The notes: generated from the sequence alone by a model not told the origin. DNA of 64,000 bases from Betaproteobacteria bacterium (GCA_020621865.1 JAHRYW010000003.1:186001-250000); one strand, 5' to 3'. Positions 25,425-34,265 are shown, counted from the first letter of the stretch. A program made the numbers and translations.

Positions 25425-27350
25425 TCAACGGTTGGCAAAAAAATCGAGCACGACCTGCAGTTCGCGGGTCCGCTTCATCGGGGGCAGACTTTGCCAGATG
25501 CGGCGGCCGTATGGCTTTGATATGAGTCGGGGATCGCAGATCATCAGCACGCCTTTGTCACTTTCGTCGCGGATCAGCCGGCCGGCGCCCTGCTTGACGT
25601 TGATCACGGCGCGCGGCAACTGGTATTCCATGAAGGCGTTGCGACCCTCGCGCTTCATCTGCTCGATGCGCGCCGAGAGCACCGGGTCGTCGGGCGGCGC
25701 GAAGGGGATTTTGTCGATGACGACCAGCGACAGCGCCTCGCCGCGCACGTCGACGCCTTCCCAGAAGCTCTGGCTGCCGACCAGGATGGCTGCGCCGTGG
25801 TGGCGGAAGCGTTGCAGCAGGTCGTTCTTGCTGCCCTCGCCCTGGACCAGCAACGGCATGTCGACGCCTTCATCCTCCAGCTTGGCCTTCAGCAGTTCGT
25901 GTGTCCGGCGCATGGCGCGCAGGCTGGTGCACAGGAAGAAGGCGCCGCCGCCGGCCGCCTTGACGGCCGGCCAGGCGGCTTCGACGACGGTATCGGTGTA
26001 GTTCCAGGCGTTCGGGTCGGGCATGCCGAGCGGCGCGTAGAGGATGGCCTGCTGCTCGTACTCGAAGGGGCTGTGCCAGCAGGCCGAATCCGGCTCGCCG
26101 AGGCCGAGTTCGGCGCAATAGTGGTGGAATTTGCCCTGCACAGCGAGCGTCGCCGAGGTGAAGATCCAGGCCCGCGGATGGCCGCCCATCTGCTTGCGGA
26201 AGATTTCGGCGACCTTGAGCGGCGTCGAGGTCAATTGCAGCGAATGGGTGAAGGCCTCGGCCCAGCGCACGTAGCCGGGATCGTTCTCGTTCTGCCACTG
26301 GGCCAGCCGCTGCGCCAGTTCGACCGCCCGCTGCCAGCACTTTTCCAGCCCCTCGGCGCGTTCGGCCTGGGTCTGCAGCAAGGCGGCAAAGGCGGCGACC
26401 TCGGCTTCCAGCGCCTGCAGGGCCGGGGCGAAATCGGGCTTTGCCAGCAACTGACCGTAGGAAAAACGCCCGGTGTCGACTCCGACTGCCAGACGCAAAT
26501 CCTTGGCCGCCTTTTCCAGCTTCTTGCTGCCTTCCGGCAGGGCCAGACAGTCGCGCGCCGAGGTCATGCCTTCGGTGCGGGCGTCGCGGGCCAGGTCGAT
26601 GACCTGGGCGGTGGACACCGTGTCGCCGAAGAACAGCGTCGCCACTTCGGGCAACTGGTGCGCCTCGTCGAAGATCACCGTGTTGCAGGCGGGGAGCAGC
26701 TCGGCCATGCCTTCGTCGCGCAACATCACGTCGGCGAAGAACAGGTGGTGATTGACGACGACCAGATCGGCCGCCATCGCCTCGCGCCGCGCCTGCATGA
26801 CGAAGCATTCCTTGTAGTCCGGGCAGTCCTGGCCCAGGCAGTTATCGCGCGTCGAGGTGGCGTGACCCCAGACCGGCGAGTTTTCATTGACCTCGATGCA
26901 TTCGGCCTTGTCGCCGCTCTGCGTGGTCTTGGCGAAGACCGAGATGCGGCGGGCGTCGGCGGCATCCTCGCGGGTCAGGAAACGGCCGTCGGCGATGGCG
27001 TGCTGCAGGTGGTAGGGACAAACGTAATTGGCCCGGCCCTTTAACAGCGCGATCTTGACCGGCGCCTTCAGCGCGTCGCGGACCATCGGCAGGTCCTTGT
27101 TGAACAGCTGGTCCTGCAGGGTCTTGGTTCCCGTCGACACGATCACCTTGCCGCCCGACTGCAGCGCCGGAACCAGGTAGGCGAAGGTCTTGCCCGTGCC
27201 GGTGCCGGCCTCGGCGATGAACACCGCCTGGCTATTGATGGCGGCGGCGATGCGCTCGGCCATTTCCAGCTGCTGACCGCGGACGCGATAGCCGCCGATA
27301 GCCCGGGCCAATGGTCCGTCGGGAGAGAAGATTTCGGTGAGGGAAGACAA
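25425..27350 (-). CDS. ATP-dependent DNA helicase, DinG/YoaA family
   Basis: A 641-residue XPD-like superfamily 2 helicase. Walker A is AEAGTGTGKTFAYL (about residue 45), the DEAH box is VIFDEAHQLPE, and the C-terminal SF2 motif is VGSQSFWEGVDV. Cysteines in NYVCPYH, NCLGQDCPDYKEC match the four-cysteine Fe-S cluster of YoaA/DinG. YoaA acts on stalled replication forks with a clamp-loader subunit; DinG resolves R-loops. The size is nearer YoaA (636) than DinG (716). Confidence 0.92.
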   Translation of the reverse strand: MSSLTEIFSPDGPLARAIGGYRVRGQQLEMAERIAAAINSQAVFIAEAGTGTGKTFAYLVPALQSGGKVIVSTGTKTLQDQLFNKDLPMVRDALKAPVKIALLKGRANYVCPYHLQHAIADGRFLTREDAADARRISVFAKTTQSGDKAECIEVNENSPVWGHATSTRDNCLGQDCPDYKECFVMQARREAMAADLVVVNHHLFFADVMLRDEGMAELLPACNTVIFDEAHQLPEVATLFFGDTVSTAQVIDLARDARTEGMTSARDCLALPEGSKKLEKAAKDLRLAVGVDTGRFSYGQLLAKPDFAPALQALEAEVAAFAALLQTQAERAEGLEKCWQRAVELAQRLAQWQNENDPGYVRWAEAFTHSLQLTSTPLKVAEIFRKQMGGHPRAWIFTSATLAVQGKFHHYCAELGLGEPDSACWHSPFEYEQQAILYAPLGMPDPNAWNYTDTVVEAAWPAVKAAGGGAFFLCTSLRAMRRTHELLKAKLEDEGVDMPLLVQGEGSKNDLLQRFRHHGAAILVGSQSFWEGVDVRGEALSLVVIDKIPFAPPDDPVLSARIEQMKREGRNAFMEYQLPRAVINVKQGAGRLIRDESDKGVLMICDPRLISKPYGRRIWQSLPPMKRTRELQVVLDFFANR

Positions 27351-27451
27351 GGGGGAAGGCCTGAAAAATCAGGGGCGAATGGTAGCAGATGGGGGGGTGG
27401 GAGACGATGGGGATCGGGTTGAGGTACGGATTTCGGTGCCTGGGCGTGGCG

Positions 27452-28014
27452 GGCATTTTATGAAGCCGTGCTTTCCGCCTTGAGGGCGGGCGTACTTTCT
27501 TTTGCTTCGCCAAAAGAAAGTAGCCAAAGAAAAGGCGACCCCCGGGTCGGCGCCGGCTTCGCCGGTCCCTTGCGCTACTCGCCACTGGCGGGGGCTGCGG
27601 AACTCGGGCCTTCGGCCCTCAAACAGTCCTCGCCCTTTTTCCGCCAGCGGCTGCGTTGCTCAGCGCCTCTCAGGGGGACCCGAAAGGCGTCCGGGCGGAA
27701 GGGTCTATCCGGCCGAAATGCTACGGTCAGGCCGAAAAAATGCCCAAATTTGAAATTCCCCAGCTCGGCCACGGATGTTTTTCCGGGCCCCTTGAGAGGC
27801 GCCGAGCAACGCAGGAAGGCCGGGGGCTTTCGGCGAGGACTGTTTGAGGGGCGCAGCCCCGAGTTCCGCAGCCGCCCGGCCTTTCGAGTAGCGCAGGGAA
27901 CCGGCGTAGCCGGCGCCGACCCAGGGTCGCCTTTTCTTTGGCTACTTTCTTTTGGCGAAGCAAAAGAAAGTACGCCCGCGCCTCAAGCGCGGAAAACACA
28001 GCTTCAGAAAAGCC
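27452..28014. repeat. Large imperfect inverted-repeat element, copy 1
   Basis: This fills most of the gap between the helicase and the Gfa gene. The two arms of roughly 230 bases are inverted copies of each other, each a chain of small hairpins such as CTTTCTTTTG/CAAAAGAAAG, GGCGCCGG/CCGGCGCC and GGGCC/GGCCC. The centre (about 27690-27795) is not palindromic and carries an ACCGTAGCAT motif. No transposase gene or convincing protein is present; the frames through it are arm artefacts. The same element occurs at 45650-46196. The 100 bases 27351-27451 next to it hold nothing I recognise. Confidence 0.85.
27718..27727 (-). repeat. ACCGTAGCAT motif at the centre of repeat element 1
   Basis: ATGCTACGGT on the plus strand, followed by GAAAAAATGCCCAAATTTG, i.e. 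two AT-rich tracts about ten bases apart. Confidence 0.85.
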
Positions 28015-28021
28015 CCCCTTC

Positions 28022-28369
28022 TCACAACGCCTTCCCATCAAAATACCTGACCGGCAACCCCGCCAAATCAACCCCTTCAAGGCAACGAACATTGATCGCT
28101 GCCATCGGCTTGCCGGATGGATCGCTCCCCTCGCCGAACGGATGAATCCCACAACGCGAGCAGAAGCGATGGCTGATCCGTTCCTTGCCGAACTTGTAGG
28201 TGCTCAGCGCCTCTTCCGGAGTCAGCAGGCGCAGCTTGTCGCGCGGCACGAACCAGAGCAGCGCGCCCTTGCGGGAGCAGATGGAGCAGTTGCAGTCGGC
28301 AACCTGCTGAAGCTCGCCCTCCACTTCGAAGGTGACGGCACCGCAGTGACAGCTTCCCTTGTAGATCAT
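28022..28369 (-). CDS. GFA domain (CENP-V/glutathione-dependent formaldehyde-activating-like) protein
   Basis: A 115-residue Gfa-family protein. Zinc ligands are in CHCGAV (residues 7-9), CNCSICSRKG and HRFCSRCGIHPF. GGAG precedes the ATG at 28369; the longer frame upstream lacks a ribosome binding site. The family shares the fold of Gfa, but most members have unknown substrates. The gene ends immediately beside repeat element 1. Confidence 0.88.
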   Translation of the reverse strand: MIYKGSCHCGAVTFEVEGELQQVADCNCSICSRKGALLWFVPRDKLRLLTPEEALSTYKFGKERISHRFCSRCGIHPFGEGSDPSGKPMAAINVRCLEGVDLAGLPVRYFDGKAL

Positions 28370-28608
28370 GGTCCGGCTCCTGGCTGGGTTATGACGGATA
28401 CAGCATACCCGCATTGATTGGCAGCGGCCGATTTCGTTCAAGCGACCCGCCAAGCCGGTGGCCCCGTTATTGCGTACAGCCCTCCACACCCGGAAAACGC
28501 AGGGGGTTTTGTTGCGAACCCGACAAGGCCGCCACCCGTTTTTCGGGGAACCTGCCCCAACGAGAATTGGATGACCGTTTTCACCCCCACCGCAACAGGA
28601 GAAAATCC

Positions 28609-28827
28609 ATGTCCGTCGCCCCCATCAAGGCATTTTCCGACCAGGCCCGGCTCAACCCGGCCCTCGGCGAGCAACTGAAAGCCTGCCAGAAGATCAAGGA
28701 ACTGCGCGCCCTGTCGGCCGCCCATGGCTTCGAGATCGAGGAAAACTCGCTCTACCCGCCGAACGAGCCGCAATTCACCGAAGACCAGTTGTCGGAACGA
28801 CTGATCAAGGCACTGCTGCGGGTTTGA
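28609..28827 (+). CDS. Nif11-like small protein
   Basis: A 72-residue protein. The pattern ARLNPALGEQLKACQKIKEL followed by ALSAAHGFEIEE resembles the Nif11 domain ('dp.L..qL..a....e...lA...GF.f...eL'), seen in nif-cluster proteins and in leader peptides of some ribosomal peptides. There is no GG cleavage site at the end and no modifying enzyme nearby, so a stand-alone role is more likely than a peptide precursor. ACAGGAG lies 7-13 bases before the ATG. Confidence 0.6.
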   Translation: MSVAPIKAFSDQARLNPALGEQLKACQKIKELRALSAAHGFEIEENSLYPPNEPQFTEDQLSERLIKALLRV

Positions 28828-28899
28828 CACCGCGGCGGCCGCCAGCGATCAAAGGCCGGGCTACCGGCCTTTTCCATTTTTGGCCGTTTTTTGGCGACG

Positions 28900-28909
28900 A
28901 CCGTAGCAT
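28900..28909 (+). repeat. ACCGTAGCAT motif, intergenic copy
   Basis: An exact core after CCATTTTTGGCCGTTTTTTG, with the two usual AT-rich tracts. It lies between the Nif11-like gene and the CopD-like gene. Confidence 0.85.
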
Positions 28910-29026
28910 TTGTGGCGATCCGAAGAACCAAAGCAGCCCCCGCCTATCAAACCCCCTGTAGCCGCCCATGCCATTTTCATTCGACCACCGGCCCGGCACC
29001 CATTGCACAACTGACGGAGACCCACC

Positions 29027-29488
29027 ATGCAACTGCACCCGCTGCTGCTTTTCCTGCATCTTGCCGGCGTCGTCGTCTGGGTGGGCGGCATGTTCTTCGC
29101 CTATGTCTGCCTGCGGCCGACTGCCGTCGAACTGTTCGAACCGCCGCAGCGTTTGCGGCTGTGGCGCGGCGTTTTTGCCCGCTTTTTTACCTGGGTCTGG
29201 TGGGCGGTCCTGCTGATCGCCGCCAGCGGCCTGGTCATGATCGGCCAGCATGGCTTCGGCGCCGCCCCGCCGGGCTGGCATCTGATGATGACCAGCGGCC
29301 TGTTGATGATCGGCATCTACATCTATGTCGCGACCATTCCCTACGCCGCGCTGGTCCAGGCTGTCGAGGCGGAAGACTGGAAATCCGGCGGCGCCGCGCT
29401 CAATCGCATCCGCCAGCTGGTCGGCACCAATCTGCTGCTCGGCTTGCTGACGCTGTGCTTCGCAACGCTTGGCCGTTACCTGGCTTAA
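29027..29488 (+). CDS. CopD-like membrane protein
   Basis: A 153-residue integral membrane protein with four predicted helices (about residues 5-27, 50-72, 84-108 and 130-150). The first helix, LLFLHLAGVVVWVGGMFFA, and the HxxG/W arrangement match the CopD / DUF-type 'copper resistance D' membrane domain. Copper or heme binding is not proven. GGAG is present upstream of the ATG. Convergent with the LysR gene, overlapping its end by 4 bases. Confidence 0.75.
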   Translation: MQLHPLLLFLHLAGVVVWVGGMFFAYVCLRPTAVELFEPPQRLRLWRGVFARFFTWVWWAVLLIAASGLVMIGQHGFGAAPPGWHLMMTSGLLMIGIYIYVATIPYAALVQAVEAEDWKSGGAALNRIRQLVGTNLLLGLLTLCFATLGRYLA

Positions 29489-30393
29489 GGCGCCAGGAGC
29501 AGCGCCCGCGCCGCCACCGCCTCGCCGGTCAACGCAGCGAAACGACGCGCCGCGGCGCTGACCGCCCCCGGCGCATACGAGGCCAGCAGGCGGGCCGGCG
29601 GTAAACTGGGCAGCGGCCGCCCGCCCACCGCCGACAACACCGCCATGCCCGGCCCGAGCAGGCTGCGCGGCAAGGCGGTCAGGCCGAGGCCGCAGCGCAC
29701 GGCGTGGCACAGGCCGGTCGTGCTGCTGCCGGTGTAGTGCAGCGACCACGACCAGTCGGTAGCGGCCAAGGCTGCCGTCACGGCCAGCCGGAACACGCAG
29801 TTTTCGCCAAACAACGCCAGCGGCAGGCCACCGTCGCCCGGCGCCGGCGCGCTGTCGCGATAGGCGGCACCAGCCATCCATAGCAGCGGCTCCTGCCACA
29901 GCACCTCGCCGTCGTCCGGCGCTGCCTCGCCGCAATGCTTGTACAGCGCCAGATCGAGCGTCCCGCCTGCCAGTGCCTGGCGCAGCGCGGCCGAGGTATC
30001 GACATGGAGGACCAGCCGCAGACGCGGGTAAAGCGCCTGGAACTGCGCCATCACCGCCGGGAAGACGCTTTCCATCAACTCTTCGGGCAGGCCGACGCGC
30101 AGCGTGCCGGGCGCCGCGTCCTGGGCCACCGTGGCGTAGGCCTCGTCGTTCAGGCGCAGCATCTGGCGGGCGTAGGCGAGCAAGGCGGTGCCTTCCGCCG
30201 TCACCCCATCCACCCTGCCCTGCACCCGGCGCAGCAATGTCTGGCCGAGCATTTCCTCAAGCCGCTTGATCTGCAGGCTGACCGCCGACTGGGTCCGCCC
30301 CAACTGCCGGGCGGCGGCCGAAAAGCTGGCGGTATCGACGATACAGACCAGGGCGCGGAGAGCGTCGAGATCGAGGTGGCGGCGCGGCATCAT
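29485..30393 (-). CDS. LysR-family transcriptional regulator
   Basis: A 302-residue LysR regulator. The winged helix-turn-helix is at residues 5-65 (LRALVCIVDTASFSAAARQL, QSAVSLQIKRLEEMLG). The effector domain starts near residue 90 with GTLRVGLPEE. It is divergent from the tautomerase/EamA pair, so it probably controls them. An ATTCAA-N8-TTGAAT dyad lies just upstream of its start. The start at 30393 (MMPRR) is chosen over an upstream ATG for its fit with the family N-terminus. Confidence 0.9.
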   Translation of the reverse strand: MMPRRHLDLDALRALVCIVDTASFSAAARQLGRTQSAVSLQIKRLEEMLGQTLLRRVQGRVDGVTAEGTALLAYARQMLRLNDEAYATVAQDAAPGTLRVGLPEELMESVFPAVMAQFQALYPRLRLVLHVDTSAALRQALAGGTLDLALYKHCGEAAPDDGEVLWQEPLLWMAGAAYRDSAPAPGDGGLPLALFGENCVFRLAVTAALAATDWSWSLHYTGSSTTGLCHAVRCGLGLTALPRSLLGPGMAVLSAVGGRPLPSLPPARLLASYAPGAVSAAARRFAALTGEAVAARALLLAP

Positions 30394-30413
30394 ATTCAAT
30401 CCATATTTTGAAT
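30394..30413. promoter_or_regulatory. Candidate LysR operator
   Basis: ATTCAA and TTGAAT are separated by eight bases, forming a dyad with the T-N11-A spacing seen in LysR boxes. It abuts the LysR start codon, in the AT-rich 102-base divergent promoter region. Confidence 0.45.
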
Positions 30414-30495
30414 TTGAATTAATCAATTTTTTTAATTTAATCCTAGCCCTTACAGTGAGCTTGAAGCAAGCCCAAGTTCATTCAAGGAAATCGCC

Positions 30496-30903
30496 ATGCC
30501 CTACCTTCACCTCCAGCTCGGCCAGACCCTCAGCGCTGCCCGGAAACGCAATCTCGCCCGGCACAGCACCGACCTGATCGCCGCCATCCTGCACAAGCGG
30601 GCCGAAGTCACCGCCGTGCGCATCGACTGCACCGCCGACGACGGCTGGCACATCGCCGGCGAACCCGTCGCCGCCGGCCTGACCCCGGCCCACGGCACGC
30701 TCTACATCACCGCCGGCACCAACACGCCGGCCGAGAAGGCGGAGATCATCGTCGCCCTGCACCGCCTGCTGGCCGACACCTGCGGCCCGCTGCCCGAAGC
30801 CAGCTACCTGGTCATCCACGAAATACCGGCCGGCAACTGGGGCTACGAGGGCCGCACCCAGGCTGCCCGCCAGGTCGCCCGCCAACAAGCCCAGCCCGCA
30901 TGA
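30496..30903 (+). CDS. Tautomerase-family protein
   Basis: A 135-residue protein of the 4-oxalocrotonate tautomerase superfamily, double-length type. After Met removal the N-terminus is Pro-Tyr-Leu-His, giving the catalytic Pro1. The first unit includes ARKRNLARHSTDLIAAI, and the end has VIHEIPAGNWGYEGRT, as in bacterial tautomerase-like stress proteins. AAGGAA precedes the ATG. It is divergent from the LysR gene and overlaps the EamA gene by 4 bases. Confidence 0.85.
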   Translation: MPYLHLQLGQTLSAARKRNLARHSTDLIAAILHKRAEVTAVRIDCTADDGWHIAGEPVAAGLTPAHGTLYITAGTNTPAEKAEIIVALHRLLADTCGPLPEASYLVIHEIPAGNWGYEGRTQAARQVARQQAQPA

Positions 30904-31799
30904 AAACCCTGGCCCTGCCGGCCGCCACCGCGCCGCTTTCCCACGACCGCCTGTTGGCGCTGGGCTTCGTCACACTCTACGGTGCCGGCTTCGTCGGCGC
31001 CCGGCTCGGCCTGCCGCATGCCGAGCCCTTCGCCTTCCTTGCCCTGCGCTTTGCCTTGGCGGCCGGCATTCTCGCCGCCATTGCACTGGCCATCGGCCAG
31101 CCCTGGCCGCAAGGCCGGGGTCAGGTGCTGCCGACCATCGGCGCCGGACTGCTGACCGTCGGCGTCTTCTCGGCCGGCGTTTTCTACAGCATCGCCGGCG
31201 GATTGCCGCCCGCACTGTCGGCGCTGATCATCGCCCTGCACCCGATCCTGATCGCCGTGCTCGCCCCCACGTTGCTCGGCGAGCGCGTCGCCGGCCGCCA
31301 ATGGGCCGGCTTGCTGCTTGGTTTGCTGGGTGTTTTTCTGGTCCTGCGCCACGGCCTGGCCATCCAGCCGGGACTCGGTCGGCCGGTGCTCTATTCCTTC
31401 ATCGGCCTGCTCGGGCTTTCCGCCGGCAACCTCTACCAAAAGGCCCGCTGCGCCGAGATGCCGCTGTTTAGCGGCGGTGCCCTCCAGTGCGCCAGCTGCG
31501 CCGTTGCCTGCGCGCTGGGTGCGGTAGCCTGTGAAACCGGCACAGTACGCTGGACCGGCGAATTCATCGTCGCCCTGGGCTGGATGGCGATCCTCGTCTC
31601 GGTCGGCGCTGTCAGCCTGCTCTACCGGCTGATCCGCCACGGCGAAGTCAGCCGCGTCGCCGGACTGTTCTACCTGGTTCCGGTCTCCGCCGCCCTGAGC
31701 GCCTACGCGCTGTTCGGCCAGGAAATCGCGGCCACCCAATGGCTGGGCATCGCCATCGCCGGCAGCGGGGTTGCGCTGGCGACACGAAAAATTCGCTGA
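30900..31799 (+). CDS. EamA/DMT-family transporter
   Basis: A 299-residue membrane protein with about ten helices arranged as two EamA repeats (each roughly 140 residues). Signature-like stretches are GLPPALSALIIALHPILIA with GERVAGRQWAGLLLGLLGV in the first half and YLVPVSAALSAYALFGQEI in the second. Substrate unknown (amino acids or other metabolites). Its start overlaps the tautomerase stop (ATGA), so both are expressed together under the divergent LysR regulator. Confidence 0.9.
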   Translation: MKTLALPAATAPLSHDRLLALGFVTLYGAGFVGARLGLPHAEPFAFLALRFALAAGILAAIALAIGQPWPQGRGQVLPTIGAGLLTVGVFSAGVFYSIAGGLPPALSALIIALHPILIAVLAPTLLGERVAGRQWAGLLLGLLGVFLVLRHGLAIQPGLGRPVLYSFIGLLGLSAGNLYQKARCAEMPLFSGGALQCASCAVACALGAVACETGTVRWTGEFIVALGWMAILVSVGAVSLLYRLIRHGEVSRVAGLFYLVPVSAALSAYALFGQEIAATQWLGIAIAGSGVALATRKIR

Positions 31800-31869
31800 T
31801 TTTGGGTGTTTTTTGCCGGCGACCGCGCCCTGAAAGAAGTCCCCTTGGGGGATAGGATTGGCGCCGGAT

Positions 31870-32160
31870 TCAGTCCTTCAGGATAATCTTGCCGACCGGG
31901 CAACCGGCTTTGCTGGGGCACTGCATGCAGTGCTGCTGGAATTCCGGAGGAAAACTCTCTTCGCCCCGTTCCGCCAGCATTTCCGTCAACTGTTGCAGGT
32001 TGCGGCCATCCAGGGTTTGTTGATCGGACTGGAAGTAGCCCAAATATGACAACGTAACTGCCGAAAACACTGCCCTCTCATGATCCGACGCCATCTTCGA
32101 CGCTTCTTGCAGATAGCGCGTCAACGCACAGTCCAGGCAACCCACCGATTTGAACGACAT
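31870..32160 (-). CDS. Small Cys-rich hypothetical protein
   Basis: A 96-residue soluble protein with C8-x2-C11 near the N-terminus and HCMQCPSKAGCPVG near the C-terminus (C-x2-C-x5-C). The arrangement could bind a metal or Fe-S cluster. The family is not recognised. A 38-base palindrome lies 62-99 bases upstream of the start. Confidence 0.6.
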   Translation of the reverse strand: MSFKSVGCLDCALTRYLQEASKMASDHERAVFSAVTLSYLGYFQSDQQTLDGRNLQQLTEMLAERGEESFPPEFQQHCMQCPSKAGCPVGKIILKD

Positions 32161-32221
32161 ACAACCTTAAACTCGACTTATTTCAGCACGCCATCTTCCT
32201 AAAGCCGGGGCGTCATGTGAA

Positions 32222-32259
32222 TAACCCATACACGGTATATCGATACCATGTATGGGTTA
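32222..32259. promoter_or_regulatory. 38-base near-perfect palindrome
   Basis: Two 17-base arms (starting TAACCCATACA and ending TGTATGGGTTA) surround ATCG with one mismatched pair. There is no T-run typical of a strong terminator. It lies upstream of the Cys-rich gene and downstream of the PAS-LuxR gene, both on the minus strand. Operator or hairpin; function unknown. Confidence 0.7.
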
Positions 32260-32291
32260 ATTATCTGCGGAATTCTGGATTAAGCCGCAAG

Positions 32292-34100
32292 TTAGTGCCT
32301 GGGCGTCAGCAGTCCATGATCCATGGCGAAGCGAGTCACCTGGGCCGTGGTATGCAGTTTGAGTTTGGCCATCAGGTTCTTGCGATGGGAAACAATCGTG
32401 TTGATGGACAGCTGGAGTTGCAGGCCGATCTGCGCGGATGTCATACCCTCGGCAATCATCACGAGGATCTGCTGCTCCCGCTTGGTCAGGCTCGTCAACG
32501 GGCTGCGATCAGCCGGAACAGCGGGTGGACTCACCTCGTTTTTGCGGATCAAGGTTTCGATCTGCTTGAGCAGCGCAAGGCCTTCCTCGTTCAGGCGCTT
32601 GCGCTGGGTGATGTCGAGCACGGTACCGACCATGCGTAGCGGCGCGCCGCGTTCATCCCGGCGGGTGACCTTGCCTCGCGCCTCCACCGCCACCCAGTGG
32701 CCATCCTTGTGGCGCAGGCGATGTTCGCTCTGGTAGTGCGACGTATCTCCTGCTAGGTAGGCGGCCATGGTGCGGTCGAATTCACTCCGGTCCCGCGGAT
32801 CGATCAGGGCCAGCCATTGCGCCTCATCCAGCACCAATTCGTCGGGCAAATAGCCGAGCATCGCCGGCCAGCGCTCGTCGCCCGTCACTTCGTGCTTCTG
32901 GATGTCCCAATCCCAGCAGGCCATCGCTGATCCGGCCAGGGCCAGTTCAAGCCGGTCCTGGTGTTCCTTCAGTGCCAGCTCGGCCTGCTTCTGCTCGGTG
33001 ATGTCCTGCCCCATCCCCATCCATTCAATGGTTTCACCCTGCTGATTGCGGACCGGAACCGCCCGCACCCGCATCCAGCGCCATTCGCCATCGAGACGGC
33101 GAATCCGGTATTCGTTGTAGAACGGCTCATTGCGCTCCACGGCGGTGTTCCAAAGCGTTACCACAGTTGCCTGGTCTTCGGGATGCACCGCCTTGCTCCA
33201 GCCGGCACCGAGCATTTCCTCGGCACTCTGGCCGGTGAACGCCATCCACGACCGCTGTGGGGCCACATTCATGCCGGACGGCGGGCAGTGCCAGGTCACC
33301 GCGCTGGTCGTTTCAACCAGTGCCCGGTAGCGCTCCTCGCTTTGCCGCAAATCGTCCTCGAATTGCTTGATGGTCGAGATGTCACGGCCGACGCACTGGA
33401 TTTCCTCAAGACGGCCTTCGGCGTTGAAAAATCCGCGATTGACGAATTGCATCCAGCGCAGTTCGCCATCGGCTCGATAAACCCGGTTCTCGATGGTCAC
33501 CACCGGATTGTCCGGCCGCATTTCCTGCAGCTTGCGCTCGATCATCGGCAGATCGTCGGGATGCGCCAAGGGGTGCCAGCGGTTACCGATCAGTTCGTCC
33601 AAGGTTTTGCCAAAAAACCGACAATAGACTTCGTTGACGAAGACAAAGGTGTTGTCCGGGAGAAGCCTGCAGATCACCTCGGTCTGATCCTCGACGACCG
33701 AGCGGTAGCGCAGCTCGCTGGCTTGCAATTGATCGGCCAGATGATGGCTCGCTGTTCGATCGACGATCGCCCCGATCTCCAATGCCTCGTCAGCCGCGTG
33801 ACGTGAAATATTGAACTCGAACCACCCCGTCAAGCCGTCCTTCCGCATCTGCGGCACGGTGCCGCGATAGGCCCGGTTTTCCGCCAGGGCCGCCACAAGC
33901 TCCCGGCGAAACGCTTCGTAGCTCGCCTGATCCGGAAAAAACAGGCTGACCGGCTTGCCAACCAGGGTATCCGGCGCGTAGCCGAACAGCCGGTGCGCGG
34001 CCGCGTTGGCCCAGACGACATGCCTGTCCCTGAAGATCGCCAGGGCGATGAAATCACTGTCGAGCACGGCTTCAGGCTGGCCAATCGCGGGGATAGACAT
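32292..34100 (-). CDS. Multi-PAS LuxR-type transcriptional regulator
   Basis: A 602-residue soluble protein with four successive PAS domains (about 8-115, 126-250, 252-375 and 378-505) and a C-terminal LuxR helix-turn-helix (about 533-598: LTKREQQILVMIAEGMTSAQ, SINTIVSHRKNLMAKL). PAS2-PAS4 end with PAC-type motifs such as CVGRDIS and GMGQDITEQK. There is no kinase or receiver domain, so sensing and DNA binding are in one chain. Ligand unknown (heme, flavin or small molecule). Confidence 0.9.
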   Translation of the reverse strand: MSIPAIGQPEAVLDSDFIALAIFRDRHVVWANAAAHRLFGYAPDTLVGKPVSLFFPDQASYEAFRRELVAALAENRAYRGTVPQMRKDGLTGWFEFNISRHAADEALEIGAIVDRTASHHLADQLQASELRYRSVVEDQTEVICRLLPDNTFVFVNEVYCRFFGKTLDELIGNRWHPLAHPDDLPMIERKLQEMRPDNPVVTIENRVYRADGELRWMQFVNRGFFNAEGRLEEIQCVGRDISTIKQFEDDLRQSEERYRALVETTSAVTWHCPPSGMNVAPQRSWMAFTGQSAEEMLGAGWSKAVHPEDQATVVTLWNTAVERNEPFYNEYRIRRLDGEWRWMRVRAVPVRNQQGETIEWMGMGQDITEQKQAELALKEHQDRLELALAGSAMACWDWDIQKHEVTGDERWPAMLGYLPDELVLDEAQWLALIDPRDRSEFDRTMAAYLAGDTSHYQSEHRLRHKDGHWVAVEARGKVTRRDERGAPLRMVGTVLDITQRKRLNEEGLALLKQIETLIRKNEVSPPAVPADRSPLTSLTKREQQILVMIAEGMTSAQIGLQLQLSINTIVSHRKNLMAKLKLHTTAQVTRFAMDHGLLTPRH

Positions 34101-34265
34101 CGAGGTACCTTGAAATGCGGATTTTGATGGTCACAAGCGCGAGGATAGCCGATCAGGTCGCCATGGCAACGCGAACGGCATGCTGATTTCGGCCATTTTT
34201 TGCCGGCGACCGTGGGGCCAGCCTTTGTTTCTATGGTCGTAGCATTTGTACTTTTTTGCAGGACG

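Noticed and set aside
27468-28145. Open frames through the inverted-repeat elements, some over 200 codons
   Set aside because: They are produced by GC-rich palindromic arms, occur in several frames and strands, and have no start signals or protein-like composition.
28609-28827. The Nif11-like gene as a ribosomal-peptide precursor
   Set aside because: No GG-type leader cleavage site, no Cys/Ser/Thr-rich core, and no modifying enzyme or exporter nearby.
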